Counted from the stretch's first letter, positions 1 through 12,655 are shown. The stretch: DNA of 64,000 nucleotides from Antilocapra americana (GCA_007570785.1 ML664161.1:17010928-17074927), one strand, 5' to 3'. Program-made: numbers and translations. The notes: generated by a model not told the origin, from the sequence alone.

Positions 1-1261
1 TCCATCATAATTGAAGAAGAGGAGGACAAATATTCACTGTCACTATCAGTGAATTTTTTTGAACTTCACTCTCATTTAGATATCCATTCTCCATATTCTC
101 AAAGTAAATGGTCCTAGTATTTACTACATGGATCTGAATTATTTTGTTTAGATATTTTTCATTTCAGACAATCAGTACCTTGAGGAACATGGAATTTGAC
201 ATACTAATCTTTATATTCTTTCTCTCAAAGGTAGTACCTGGTAATAATACATACTAAATAAATCAATAATATTTGATGAATGGATGAAACAGACAACATT
301 AAAAGTAGATACTGTATTGGTACAACTTTTATAATTTAAGACAAAGAATGAAAAAATATTTCCTCTAGTGAATGTACAAATGTTCTGGCATTTTTTAGGA
401 TACCATCAAAAGCTTTTGTTTTAAAACTCCCTTGAAATAATTAACATAATTAGCGCTGTGACTTAGACAAGTAAGAAAAAATTTCAGAGGAGAAAATATC
501 TAAATGAATTGATTAAAATGATAAGTAAGGAAAGTGCAGGTTGTTCAATATTCATTATGTTCATACACACAGTAAAAATCTGTGCCTGTGACTTGCAATT
601 TTATTTTTCCTTTACTAAAAGCTGCCCTATCAATGGATATTCTGATATAGGCAATCCTGAACTTTTTCATGGGTAAAACATAGTATAAGGGTATCTATTC
701 AGATGTAATAGTATTTAGAATCTGTCACTAAATGACATTTTTTAAGTGAATGAAACACCATAAAATGTATATTTATGACTAGACTGACATGTAGATTTCA
801 AATGGAAGGACTTCAGTTTGTGGTAAAAACAACTTTCACCTACAATCCTAAGTTGCCTTGAAATCAGGAGGTTCTTCTAGGTGAAGAGCTAGCTGAAGCA
901 ACACTTGACTTTCAATTATTTCTTTTCCCATTTGGAAATATATACCCTGAGCTCAAAAACTTTAAAACCAACTTGAAGACCCAGGAAAGACTCAGGGGAA
1001 AAACTGGGTTAAAGTCTGAGACCTATTTAAAGAAAAAAAAATTATTCTGCAGTCAGTTGATAGTATTCTGTACAATGAATAAAAACAAAATCTATATGCA
1101 AAAACTAGCACTAGAAGTATCTTTCCTAATATTATAAAGATATCTCTTCTCAGCAGCTAAAATTATAATGTTGAAATATTAAAGTAAGTCTCATTAAAGT
1201 TCAGAATAAATAAACAGGTTCTGGAAATTTTGAGAAGCACATTAAGAAGTTGGAAGAAAAA
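1..1261. other. Unique AT-rich sequence, no gene seen
   Basis: No repeat family, long open frame, tRNA fold or CpG cluster is recognisable here. It is AT-rich with many stops in all frames. It ends where L1-like sequence begins. Confidence 0.5.
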
Positions 1262-2275
1262 TAAACAAAAGCTCATAGAATGAAAAAAAAATTAAAAAAT
1301 AGGCAGAAGATTTAAATAGACATTTCTCTAAAGAAGACATCCAGATGGCCAATAGGTACATGAAAAGATGCTCAATATCGCTAATTACTAGAGAAATGCA
1401 AATCAAAGCCAATGAGGCAGCATGTCACAGAGGTCAGAATGACCATCATCAAAGTCTACAAATATTAAGTGCTGGAGAGGGTAAAAAGGGAACTCTCCTA
1501 CATTGTTGGTGGGAACAATTTGGTACAGTCACTATGAAAAACAATATGGAAGCTCCTTAAAAAGCTAAAAATAGCATTACCATATGATCCAGCAATCCCA
1601 CACCTGGGCATATAATTGAAGAAAATTCCCAAAATACATGCATCCCAGTTTTCATAGTAGCAGTATTTTATACCCAAGACATGGAAGCAACCTAAATGCC
1701 CATCAAAAGATGAATGAGTAAAGAAGATGTAGTATGTATATAAAATGGAATATTACTTGGCCATGAATAAGAATGAAATAATTCCATTTGCAACAACAAG
1801 GATAGACTTAGACACTGTCATATTTAATAAAGAAAGTCACACAGAGAAGGACAAATGCCATGAATACTGCTTATTTGCGTAATCTAGAAAATTAACTTAT
1901 TTACAAAACAGAAATAGAGTTACAAATGTAGAAAAAGTTATAGTTACCAGGGGTAGAGAAGAGGGATAAATCTGGAGATTCAGATTGACATATACACACT
2001 ACTATATATAAAATAGATAAGTAATATATAGATATATATTGTAATAGATATATAGATACTAACAGATATATACCTCCTGTATAGCACAGAGAACTGTACT
2101 CAATAATCTCTAATGACCAACTGGGAAAAGAATTTTAAAAAGTGGATATATGCATATGTAGAACTGATTCACTTCATGGTACACCTGAAACTAACACAAC
2201 ATTTTAAATAAACCATACTCCAATAAAAATTAGAGAAATAAATTAAAAAGTTATTTCTAAATTAAAAAAAATAAA
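1262..2275 (+). mobile_element. L1 LINE, 5'-truncated 3' end (copy 1)
   Basis: The sequence follows the end of L1 ORF2 and its 3' UTR. The conserved block 'gatgctcaatat', then 'gctggagagggt', then 'tgttggtgggaac' encodes the C-terminal region seen in L1 ORF2 (residues CWWEQFGTV near 1500-1530). It is followed by the 3' UTR text 'gtacacctgaaactaacac' near 2180 and an A-rich tail at 2225-2275. Frames are broken. A GATA/TA-rich stretch lies at about 2000-2065. It is an old copy with no activity. Confidence 0.8.
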
Positions 2276-3028
2276 ATGTGTTATAAATATATGGTGGAAT
2301 ATTGTGAAAGTTGTTCAGTCATGTCTGACTCTTTGTGACCCCATGGACTATACAGTCCATGGAATTCTCCAGACCAGAATACTGGAGTGGGTAGCCTTTC
2401 CCTTCTCCAGGGATCTTCCCAATGCAGGGACTGAACGAGGCTCTCCCACATTGCAGGTGGATTCTTTACAAGCTGAGCCACAGGGAAGCTCAAGAATACT
2501 GGAGTGGATAATCCTATCCCTTCTCCAGTGGATCTTTCTGACCCAGGAATCAAATTGGGATCTCCTGCATTGCAGATTGATTCTTTACCAACTGAGCTAT
2601 CAGGGAAGCCCTGGTGGAATATTACTCAGTCATAAAAAGAATGAAGCAATGTCATTTGTAGCAACATAGATGTACCTAGAAATTATCATAAGTGAAGCGA
2701 GTCAAAAAGAGAAAGATATCATATGATATCACTAATATATGGAATCTTAAAAAATGACACAAATTAAGTTATTTACAAAACAGAAAGACTTACAAACATA
2801 GAAAATAAACTTATGATTACCAAAGGGGAAGGAAGGACAAATAAATTAGGAGTTTGAGATTAGCAGATGCAGTCTATATAAAACAGATAAAAAACTAGGT
2901 CCTAATATAACACAGGAAATTATATTCAATACCTTAGTAAAAAACCATAATGGAAAAATCATCTGAAAAAATATATATAACTGAATCACTTTCCTGTACA
3001 CCTGAAACGAATGCAATATATTTAAGTA
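2276..3028 (+). mobile_element. L1 LINE 3' end (copy 2, tandem to copy 1)
   Basis: A second L1 3' end begins right after the A-rich tail of the first. It starts at the 'tggaatattactcag' block that precedes the 3' UTR and ends near 'gtacacctgaaacgaatgc' (about 3000-3018). A Bov-tA SINE interrupts it. The two copies share orientation but start at different L1 positions, so this is either a second insertion into the tail of the first or a local duplication. Confidence 0.7.
2304..2611 (-). mobile_element. Bov-tA SINE with partial internal duplication
   Basis: On the minus strand it reads from a tRNA-Glu-like head (plus-strand 'cagggaagccc' at its right edge) to a BovA end ('gttcagtcatgtctgac' at its left edge). 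The tRNA-like part with some BovA occurs twice (2490-2611 and within 2304-2489). An exact 12-bp target duplication, tggtggaatatt, flanks it at 2292-2303 and 2612-2623, which proves it was inserted as one unit into L1 copy 2. Confidence 0.9.
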
Positions 3029-3952
3029 AACTGTTCAGTTCAGTTGCTCACTCATGTCCAACTCTTTGTGACCCCATGAATAGCAGCACGCTAGGCCTGC
3101 CTGTCCATCACCAACTCCCAGAGTCTACCCAAAACCAAATTCATCGAGTCAGTGATGCCATCCAGCCATCTCATCCTCTGTCGTCCCCTTCTCCTCCTGC
3201 CCCCAGTCTTTCCCAGCATTAGGGTCTTTTCCAATGAGTCAACTCTTCTCATGAGGTGGCCAAATTATTTGAGTTTCAGCTTCAACATCAGTCCTTCCAA
3301 TGAACACCCAGGACTGATCTCCTTTAGGATGAACTGATTGGATCTCCTTGCAGTTCATGGGACTCTCAAGAGTCTTCTGCACCACTACAACTCAAAAGCA
3401 TCAATTCTTCTGCACTCAGCTATCTTTATACTCAAACTCTCACATCTATACATGACTACTGGAAAAACCATAGCCTTGACTAGATGGACCATTGTTGGCA
3501 AAGTAATGTCTCTGCTTTTCAATATGCTGTCTAGGTTGTCATAACTTTCCTTCCAAGGAATAAGTGTCTTAATTTCATGGCTATAGTCACCATCTGCAGT
3601 GATTTTGGAGCCCCCCAAAATAAAGTCTGACACTGTTTCCCCATCTATTTCCCATGAAGTGATGGGACCAGATGCCATGATCTTAGTTTACTGAATATTG
3701 AGCTTTAAGCCAATATTTTCACTCTCCTCTTTCACTTGCATCAACAGGCTTTTTAATTCCTCTTCATGTTCTGCCATAAGGGTGGTGTCATCTGCATATC
3801 TGAGGTTATTGATATTTCTCCTGGCAATCTTGATTCCAGCTTGTGCTTCTTCCAGCCCAACATTTTTCTCATGATGTACTCTGCTATAAGTTAAATAAGT
3901 ATAGTGACAATATACAGCCTTGACGTACTCCTTTTCCTATTTGGAACCAGTA
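3029..3952 (-). mobile_element. BovB (RTE) LINE, 3' part, antisense
   Basis: The left edge 'ttcagttcagttgctcac' is the reverse complement of the BovB 3' terminus. The antisense frame then covers the RT C-terminal region: about 3385-3678 on the minus strand translates to a piece with ASGPITSWEIDGETV and LVKAMVFPVVMY. The YADD-coding block is at about 3785-3800 on the minus strand. It is 5'-truncated in the RT domain and its frames are broken. Confidence 0.92.
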
Positions 3953-4308
3953 GGCAAGAGCTCACCCAAAAGTCTACATACCTACACTGAAACCAAGCTT
4001 CACCCAAGAGCCAACAAGTTCCAGTGCAAGTCACACCATGCTAATGGAACACAACCCTGAACATTAAAAGACAGGCTGCCCAAAGTCATGCCAAACCCAT
4101 AGACACCTCAATACTCACTGCTGGACACTTCACTGCACTACAAATAGCAGAGATCCAGCTTCGCCCACCAGAACACAGACACAAGCTCTCCCAACCAAGA
4201 AACCTTGACAAGCCACTAGTCTAACCACCCCCACAACCCCCAGGGAGCAGACTCCACAATTAAGAGGAACAACAAACTTTCAGCCTGCAGAAAGCCAAAG
4301 ACAGTAAA

Positions 4309-5100
4309 GTGAAAAGGCAGAGAAATTTTGTCATGTTCCTTCAGCAGGTGAAAGAACATGACAAAAACCCACCAAACCAAGCAAAAGAGGAGAAGACAGG
4401 GAGTCTACCTGAAAAAGAGTTAAGAATAATGATAGTAAAGATGATCCAAAATCTTGAAAACAAAACGGAGTTACAGAAAAATGGACTAAAGACAAGGATT
4501 GAGAGGATGCAAGAAATGTTTAACAAAGACCTATAAAAAATAAAGTCAGTCATTAATGAACAATGCAATAACTGAGATTAAAAGCACTCTGGAAGAAACC
4601 AACAGTAGAATAACTGAGGCAGAAGAAAGGATAAGTGCAGTGGAAGATAGAATGGTGGAATAAATGAAGCCGAGGGGCAAAAAAAAAAGAATTAAAAGAA
4701 ATGAGAACAACCTCAGAGACCTCTGGGACAATGTTAAATGCCCCAACATTCAACTCATAGGTGTCCCAGAATAAGAAGACCAAAAGAAAGGGCATGAGAA
4801 AATACTTGAGGAGATAATAGTCAAAACCTTCCCTAAAATGGGGAAAGAAATAACACCCAAGTCCAAGTAACCCATAGAGTCTCAAAAAGGATAAACCCAA
4901 GGAGAAACACCCCACGACACATATTAATCAAAGTAACAAAGATCAAACACAAAGAGCAAATATTAAAGCCAGCAAGGGAAAAGCAACAAATAACACACAA
5001 TGGGATCCCCATAAGGGTAACAGCTGATCTTTCAATAGAAACTCTTCAAGCCAGAAGGGAATGGCAGGACATACTTAGAATGATGATCCAAACAAAAGAC
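4309..5100 (+). pseudogene. L1 ORF1 (RNA-binding chaperone) remnant
   Basis: The open piece at 4309-4536 encodes a Lys/Glu-rich helical segment (…MIVKMIQNLENKTELQKNGLKTRIERMQEMF…) with heptad-like spacing, as in the L1 ORF1p coiled coil. After stops at about 4534 and 4660, the frame-shifted remainder still resembles the RRM/C-terminal parts: 'ctctgggacaatgtt' at about 4720 and 'cttcaagccagaagggaatgg' across 5044-5065. In live elements ORF1p trimerises and coats L1 RNA in the cytoplasm. This copy cannot make it. Confidence 0.7.
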
Positions 5101-5109
5101 AAGGACTAG

Positions 5110-8100
5110 TCAAATGAATACAAAACCAAGACCCCTATATATGCTGTCTATAAGAGCCCCACCTCAAACCTAGGGATACACACAGACTGAAAGTGAGGGG
5201 CCGGAAAAAGATATTTCACACAAATGGAGACCAAAAGAAAACAGGAATAGCAATAATTATATTAAGTAAAATAGATTTTGAAATAAAGACCATGGTAAGA
5301 GACAAAGAAAGAGACAAAGAGATAATGATCAAAGGATCAATCCAAGAAGAAGATATAACAATTATAAATGTACCTGCACTCAACATAGGAGCAATATTAA
5401 TAACCTCAGATATGCAGATGATACCACCCTTATGGCAGAAAGTGAAGAAGAACTAAACACCGTCTTGATGAAAGTGAAAGAGGAGAGAGAAAAAATTGGC
5501 TAAAAGCTCAACATTCAGAAAGCTAAGACCATGGCAGCTAGTCCCATCTCTTTATGGGAAATAGATGGGGAAACAGTGGAAACAGTGACTGACTTTATTT
5601 TGTGGGGCTCCAAAATCATTGAAGATGGTGATTGCAACCATGAAATTAAAAGACACTTACTCCTTGGAAGGAAAGTTATGACCAATCTAGATAGCATATT
5701 AAAAAGCAGAGACATTGTTTTGCCAACAAAGGTCCATCCAGTCAAGGCTATGGTTTTTCCAGTAGTCATGTATGGATGTGAGAGTTGGATTATAAAGAAA
5801 GCTGAGTGCTGAAGAATTGATGTTTTTGAACTGTGGTGTTGCAGAAGACTCTTGAGAGTCCCTTGGACTGCAAGGAGATCCAGCCAGTTGGTCCTAAAGG
5901 AGATCAGTCTTGGGTGTTCATTGGAAGGACTGATGTTGAAGCTGAAACCAATACTTTGGCCACCTGATGCAAAGAGCTGACTCATTGGAAAAGACCCTGA
6001 TGCTGGGAAAGATTGAGGGCAGGAAGAGAAGGGGACGATAGAGGATGCGAAGGCTGGATGGCAGAATCGACTCGGTAGACATGGTTTGGGTGGACTCAGG
6101 GAGTTGGTGATGGACAGGGAGGCCTGGAGTGCTGCGATTCTTTGGGTCACAAAGAATCAGACATGACTCAACGACTGAACTTAACTGAACTGAACACAGG
6201 AGCACCTCAATATGTAAGGCAAATGCTATCAAGTCTGAAAGGGGAAATTAATAGTAATATAATATGACTTGGGGACTCTAATACCCCACTCATATCTATG
6301 GATAGATCAACCAAACAGAAAATTATCAAGGAAACACAAGCTTTAAATGATACTATGGACAAGTTAGACCTAAGTGATATCTATAGGGCATTTCACCCAA
6401 AAATAATGGATTTCACCTTTTTGTCATGGAGTGAGAAGAGCACATGCATTCTCCAAGATAGATCACATACTGAGCAAAAAATCTAGCCTTGGTAAATTAA
6501 AAAAAAAAAAGAAAGAAACTTTTTCAAGCATCATCTGATAAAAATGTGGTAAGATTAGATGTCAACTATAGGTAAAAAAAAAACTATTAAAAATACAAAC
6601 ATATGGAGGCTAAACAACATGCTTCTGAATAACCAACAGATCACAGAAGAAATCAAAAAGGAAATCAAAGTATGCATAGACAAATAAAAATGAAAAAATG
6701 ACAACTCAAAACCTATGAGATTCAGTAAAAGCAGTGCTAAGAGGGAGTTCACAGCAATACAAGTCTACCTCAAGAAACAAGAGAAGCATTAAATAAACAA
6801 ACTAATTTTACACCTAAAACGACTAGAAAAAAAAGAAAATAAGAACCCCAACATTAGTAGAAGGAAAGAAATCACAAAAATTAGAGCAGAAATAAGTGAA
6901 AAAGAAATAAAGGAGACTAGAGCAAAAATCAACAAAACTAAAATCTGGTTCTTTGAGAAGACAGATAAAATAGACAAACCGTTAGCCAGAATGACTAAGA
7001 AAAAAGGAGAGAAGAATTAAATCAATAAAATTATAAATGAAAATGGAGAAATCACAATAGACAACACAGAAATACAAAAAATCAAAGAGACTATTATGAT
7101 TAGATAGTAAGATTAGATACACCAATAAAATGGACAACTTGGAAGAAATAGACAAATTCTTAAAAAAGTATAAAATTTCAAAACTGAACAAGGGAGAGAT
7201 AGAAAATTTTAACAGACCCATCACAAGCATGGAAATCGAAACTGTAATCAAAAATCTTCCAACAAACAAAAACTCAGGACCAGATGGCTTCACAGGTGAA
7301 TTCTACCAAAAATTTAGAGAAGAGCTAACACCTGTCCTACTTAGTCTCTTACAGAAAATTGTAGAGGAAGGTAAACTCCCAAATTAATTCTATGAGGTCA
7401 CCATCATTCTAATACCAAAACCAGAAAAAGATGCCACATAATAAAGAAAACTACAGGCCATTATCACTGATGAACATAGATGCAAAAATCCTTAACAAAA
7501 CTCTAGCAAACAGAGTATAATAACATATTAAAAAGATCATACATGATGACCAAGTGGGCTTTATCCCAGGGATACAAGGATTCTTCAATATTTGCAAATC
7601 AATCAATGTGATACACTATATTAACAAATTGAAAGATTAAAATTATATGATTATCTCAATAGACACAGAGAAAGCCTTTGACAAAATTCAATACCCATTT
7701 AAGATAAAAATTCTCCAAAAAGCAGGCACAGAAGAAACACACCTCAACATAATAAAAGCCATATACAACAAACCAACAGCAAATATTATCCTCAATAGTG
7801 AAAAAATTGAAAGCATTTTCTCTAAAATCAGGAACAAGAATACCACTAGTATTCAACATAGTTTTGGAAGTTTTAGCCACAGCAATCAGAGAAGAAAAAA
7901 AATAAATAAAAGGAATCCAGATTGTAAAAGAAGAAGTAAAACTCTCACTGTTTGCAGATGACATGATCCTCTACATAGAAAACCCTAAAGACATCACTAG
8001 AAAATTACTACAGCTAATCAATGAATATAGTAAAGCTGCAGGATGTAAAACTAATACACTGAAATCCCTTGCATTCCTATATGCTAACAATGAAACAACA

Positions 8101-9629
8101 GAAAGAGAAATTAAGGAAACAATTCCATTCAGCATTGCAATGAAAAGAATAAAATACTTAGGAATAAATTTACCTAAAACAAAAGACCTATATACAGAAA
8201 ACTATAAAACACTGATGAAAGAAATCAAAGATGACACAAATAGATGGAGAAATATACCATGATCGTGGATAGGAAGAGTTAATATAGTGAAAATGGGTAT
8301 ATTACCCAAACCGATCTACAGATTCAATGCAATCCCTATAAAGCTACCAATGGTATTTTTCAGAGAACAAGAACAAATAATTTCATAATTTGTATGCAAA
8401 TGCAAAAAACCTTGAATAGCCAAAGCAATCTTGAGAAAGAAGAATGGAACTGGAGGAATCAACCTGCCTGACTACAGACTATACTACAAAGCTACAGTCA
8501 TCAAGACAGTATGGTACTGGCACAAAGACAGAAATATAGATCAATGGAACAAAATAGAAAGCCCCGAGATAAATCCACAGACCTGTGGACACCTTATCAT
8601 TGACAAAGGAGATAAAAATACACAATGGAGAAAAGACTATTTCTTTAACAAGTGATGCTGGGAAAACTGGTTAATCACCTAAAAGAATGAAACTAGAGCT
8701 CTTTATAACACCATACACAAAAATAAACCCAAAATGGATTAAAGATGTAAGTGTAAAACCAGAAACTATAAAACTCTTGGAGGAAAACATTTGCAGAACA
8801 CTCTCTGACATAAATTACAGAAAGATCCTGTATGATTTACCTTCTAGAGTAATGGAAATAAAAACAAAAATTAGCAAATGGGACCTAATTAAACCTAACA
8901 GCTTTTGCACAGCAAAGGAAACTATAAGTAAGGTGAAAAGGCAGCCTGCAGCCTTCAGAATGGAAGAAAATAATAGCAAATGAAGTAACTGACAAAGAAT
9001 TAATCTTCAAATATACAAGAAGCTCATGCATCTCAATACCAGAAAAATGATCTAATAAAAAATTGGGCCAAAGAACTAAACAGACATTTCTCCAGCGAAG
9101 ACATACAGATGGCTAACAAACACATGAAAAGATGCTCAACATAACTCGTTATCAGAGAAATGAAAATGAAAATCACAATGAGGTAGCATCTCATGCCAAT
9201 CAGAATGGCTGCTATCCAAAAGTCTACAAACAATAAATGCTGGAGAGGGTGTGGATAAAAGGGACCCTCTTACACTGTACACTAGTACAGCCACTATGGA
9301 GAACACTGTGGAGATTCCTTAAAAACCTGGAAATAGAATTGCCTTATGACCTAGTAATCTCACTGGTGGGCATAAACAATGAGGAAACCAGAATTGAAAG
9401 AGATACATGTACCCCAATGTTCATTGTGGCACTGTTTACAATAGCTAGGATGTGGAAGCAACCTAAATGTCCATCAGCAGATGAATGGATAAGGAAGTTG
9501 CAGTACATATACACAATGGAATATTACTCAGCTATAAAAGAGAACGCATTTGAGTCAGTTCTAATGAGGTGGATGGAACTGGAGCCTATTATACAGAGTA
9601 AAGTAAGTCAGAAAGAGAAATTTCAATAA
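5110..9629 (+). pseudogene. L1 ORF2 (endonuclease-reverse transcriptase) remnant
   Basis: An endonuclease piece is visible at 5193-5456 (GDQKKTGIAI, then IMIKGSIQEEDITIINV) and again at 6298-6486 (MDRSTKQKIIKETQALNDTMDKLDLSDIYR). RT domain pieces follow at 7130-7387 (NSGPDGFTGEFYQKF) and 7647-7961. The catalytic FADD motif is encoded by 7951-7962, followed by [10 protein letters not shown]. The C-terminal part runs to 9629 (KCPSADEWIRKLQYIYTMEYYSAI). At least eight frame breaks separate these blocks, and a BovB sits inside the endonuclease. ORF2p normally nicks DNA and primes reverse transcription at the nick. Confidence 0.8.
5394..6194 (+). mobile_element. BovB LINE, 5'-truncated, nested in L1
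   Basis: It starts at the RT catalytic block (tatgcagatgat, YADD, about 5410) and runs to the canonical end 'aactgaactgaa' at 6183-6194. The open piece 5531-5812 carries TDFILWGSKIIEDGD and LDSILKSRDIVLPTKVHPVKAMVFPVVMYGCESW. A near-exact target duplication (ataggagca 5385-5393; acaggagca 6195-6203) flanks it, and the L1 endonuclease frame resumes beyond it. Confidence 0.93.
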
Positions 9630-9656
9630 GTATATGATAACAATGACCCTATATGC

Positions 9657-9925
9657 TGCTGGTACTGCTAAGTCACTTCAATTGTGTCCGTCTCTGTGCA
9701 ACCCCATAGACGGCAGCCCACCACTGTCCCTGGGAGTCTTCAGGCAAGAACACTGGGGTGGGTTGCCATTTCCTTCTCCAATGCATGAAAGTGAAATGTG
9801 AAAGTGAAGTCGCTCAGTCGTGTCCGATTCTTCACGACCCCATGGACTGCAGCCTTCCAGGCTCCTCCATCCATGGGATTTTCCAGGCAAGAGTACTGGA
9901 GTGAGTTGCCATTGCCTTCTCCAAA
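9657..9925 (-). mobile_element. Bov-A2 SINE (dimer), nested in L1 3' UTR
   Basis: Two BovA monomers lie head to tail, read on the minus strand. The left edge is the CTG/TGC-rich tail ('tgctgctggtactgc') and the monomers are joined at about 9785-9810 ('gaaagtgaaatgtgaaagtg'). An exact duplication, gaccctatatgc, at 9645-9656 and 9926-9937 marks the insertion. L1 3' UTR text resumes directly. Confidence 0.92.
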
Positions 9926-10309
9926 GACCCTATATGCAAGACAGCAAAAGAGACTCAGATGTAAAGAAAAGACATCTGGACTATGTGGGAAAGGTGAGGG
10001 TGGGATGATTGGAGACAATAGCATTGAAACATGCATATTATCATATGCAAAATAGATGACCAATGCAAGTTCAATGAATGAAGCAGAGCACTCAAAACTG
10101 GTGCTCTGGAACAACCCAGAGGGAAGGGGTGGGGAGAGAGGTGGGTTCAGGATGGAGGGACATATGTACACCCATGGCTGATTCATGTCAATGTATGGCA
10201 AAAACCACCATAATATTGTAAAGTAATTAGCTTTCGATTAAAATAAATACATTAATTTTAAAAAGAAATGGAAAGAAAATATTAAGAGTTTAATTCATGG
10301 AATAAAATA

Positions 10310-11372
10310 AAGCCTTTGACTGTGTGGATCACAATAAACTGTGGAAAATTGTGAAAGAAATGGGAATACCAGACCATCTGACCTGTCTCTTCAGAAAGGT
10401 TAGGAAACAACAGTTAGAACTGGACAAGGAACAATAGACTGGTTCCAAATAGGAAAAGGAGTATGTCAAGGCTGTATATTGTCACTCTGCTTATTTAACT
10501 TATATGCAGAGTACATCTTGAGAAAAGCTGGGCTGAAGTAAGCACAGCTGGAATCAAGATTGCTGAGAGAAATATCAATAACCTCAGATATACAAATGAC
10601 ACCACCCCTATGGCAGAAAGTGAAGAGAAACTAAAAAGCCTCTTGATGAAAGTGAAAAAGAGAGTGAAAAATTTGTCTAAAGCTCAACATTCAGAAAACT
10701 AAGATCATGGCATCTGGTCCCATAACTTCATGGGAAATAGATGAGGAGACAATGGAAACAGTGTCAGATTTCATTTTGGGGGCCTCCAAAATCACTGCAG
10801 ATGGTGACTGCAGCCATGAAATTAAAAGACGCTTACTCCTTGGAAGAAATGTTATGACAAACCTAGATAGCATATTGAAAAGCAGAGACATTACTTTGCC
10901 AACAAAGGTCAATCTAGTCAAGGCTATGGTTTTTCCAGTAGTCATGTATGGATGTGAGAGTTGGATGGTGAAGAAAGCTGAGCACTGAAGAATTGATGCT
11001 TTTCAGCAGTGGTGTTGCAAAAGACTCTTGAGAGTCCCTTGGACTGCAAGGAGATCCAACCAGTTCATCCTAAAGGAGATCAGTCCTGGGTGTTCATTGG
11101 AAGGACTGATGTTGAAACTGAAACTCCAATACTTTGGCCACCTCATGAGAAGAGCTGACTCATTGGAAAAAACCCTAATGCTGGGAAGGATTAGGGGTGG
11201 CCTGAGAAGGGGATGACAGAAGATGAGATGGTTGGATGGTATCACTTGTTCAATGGAAGTGAGTTTGAGTCAACCCTGGGAGTTGGTGATGGAGAGGGAG
11301 GCCTGGTGTGCTGCAATTCATGGGGTTGCAAATAGTCAGACACGACTGAGCTACTAAACTGAACTGAACTGA
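10310..11372 (+). mobile_element. BovB LINE, 5'-truncated
   Basis: It starts in the RT domain ('aaagcctttgactgtgtgg') and runs to the BovB terminus 'ctgaactgaactgaa' at about 11358-11372. The RT C-terminal piece at 10707-10988 is open (ASGPITSWEIDEETMETVSDFILGASKITADGDCSHEIKRR is too broken upstream to be functional). The catalytic YADD codons read tatacaaatgac (YTND) at about 10588-10599, so the metal-binding motif is lost. Confidence 0.92.
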
Positions 11373-11461
11373 ATACATCCAGCAACTACAGGAAATCATC
11401 AAAATGTTTATAAGTAATCAGAGAGTTTTGAAACGTAGCTATGAATAGCTTTATATAAACA

Positions 11462-11512
11462 TATATATTTGCATGTATATATATATATATATATATACAC
11501 ATACATACATAT
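11462..11512. repeat. (TA)n/(CATA)n simple repeat
   Basis: Alternating TA, then CATA units. Its right edge abuts the target duplication of the next SINE. Confidence 0.85.
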
Positions 11513-11524
11513 ACTATATAATAT

Positions 11525-11647
11525 GGTTGGTTTAGTTGCTAAGTCATGTCCGACTTTGCTACCCCATTGACAGTAGCCTACCAGGCTCCTCTGTTTATGG
11601 GATTGTCCAGGCAAGAGTACTGGATTGTGTTGCAATTTCCTTCTCCA
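11525..11647 (-). mobile_element. BovA-type SINE, truncated
   Basis: A single BovA unit ('gttgctaagtcatgtccgac' to 'ccttctcc') with no tRNA-like head. The 12-bp duplication actatataatat at 11513-11524 and 11648-11659 confirms insertion. Confidence 0.9.
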
Positions 11648-11659
11648 ACTATATAATAT

Positions 11660-12189
11660 AAGTACATTTAAAACAAATCAGCAATATTCAATTAGAAAAT
11701 ATAATAAAAACAAGCTTCTTCACATAGTAGTAAAGCAAAAACAAAACCATATAATATACAATATCTAGGAGCAACCTTCATATGATATATATGCTCTATA
11801 CGAAGAAAAACATACTTGGACAAGAGGGCTAAATATATTTTGTTTCTATATTATAAATTTATATATTATTGTCTATTATAGATATTACATGAAGATATCA
11901 ATTCTTCAGGTTTAATATAGTTGAATATAAGTTGGTTTAACATAATTCTGTCAAGCTCAATATTGAAGATGTAACTCAAATGAGTCAATAAGAATATAAA
12001 ATTAATATTGGGCAAATTTTGGCTTATAAAAGACCCTCTGAACACAATCATGAAAAACAAAAGCTATGAAAGATAAAAATATAAAATTTCTATATAAAAA
12101 TTACATTACACATATAATGGCAAAATGTGAATGGCAAAAAAAGATTGCCAACACTTATGACTAAGAGCAACATATCTCTATGGAAGACT
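11660..12189. other. AT-rich sequence, weak L1M-like pieces
   Basis: About 11735-11815 weakly resembles L1 ORF2 ('atatctaggagcaacctt', 'atacgaagaaaaac'), but divergence is too high to be sure. No gene-like frame is present. Confidence 0.3.
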
Positions 12190-12655
12190 TTGGTAATGTC
12201 TAGTCTATACCTATTTTATGCTTCTTTGCTTCAAGAACCCATGTTGTGTTTGGGACAACAATGTGACCAATTATTTTCTTTACTCTGACAGTTAGAGGTA
12301 GCCATTAACCAAGTCTGGTCAATGAAATTTAAGCAAAGTTTCCTGGATGGGGTTCCTAGGAAAAATATGCTTTCCTTATCAAAAAGAAGAGTCTCAGAAT
12401 GGTTAATTTTGCTATCCATTCTTCCCCTCTTCCCTCCTGAAATATGAATCTGGTGCCTTGAAGTAAAAAAACTATTTTTTGACCACGAGAAAATAAAAGC
12501 CACATGCCAGGGTAAATGAAGTATCAAGAGAGAAGTCTAATTCCTTGAGTGCCTGCACCAATCCTGAAATACCATTACTGAGCTTGCCATGTGAGGAAAA
12601 ATACTCTCATTTGATTAAGGTACAGTAGTTGGTTTCTGTTACATGTATTTAAACT
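12190..12655 (+). mobile_element. MLT1-type LTR (ERVL-MaLR), old solo copy
   Basis: The text follows the typical course of a mammalian MaLR LTR: 'gaccaattattttctttactctgacag', a purine-rich middle, 'tgccatgtgaggaaaaata' and 'ggtttctgttacatgtattt' near the 3' end (pieces cited are short matches, not an alignment). No internal gag/pol sequence adjoins it, so it is a solo LTR or a fragment. Confidence 0.5.

Larger units (their letters stand above)
3953..10263 (+). mobile_element. Ruminant L1 LINE with nested BovB and Bov-A2
   Basis: Part of an L1 5' UTR (3953-4300) is followed by ORF1 remains, ORF2 endonuclease, RT and C-terminal remains, a 3' UTR and an A-rich end at about 10230-10263. The end of ORF1 runs into the ORF2 endonuclease without the usual ORF2 start, so an internal deletion near 5110 is likely. 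A BovB (5394-6194) splits the endonuclease and a Bov-A2 (9657-9925) splits the 3' UTR. Stops and frameshifts are numerous, so the copy is dead. Confidence 0.85.

Noticed and set aside
5515..6150. 211-codon antisense open frame
   Set aside because: Antisense shadow of BovB RT. The same shadow appears at 63152-63772, 30601-31053 and elsewhere wherever BovB occurs.
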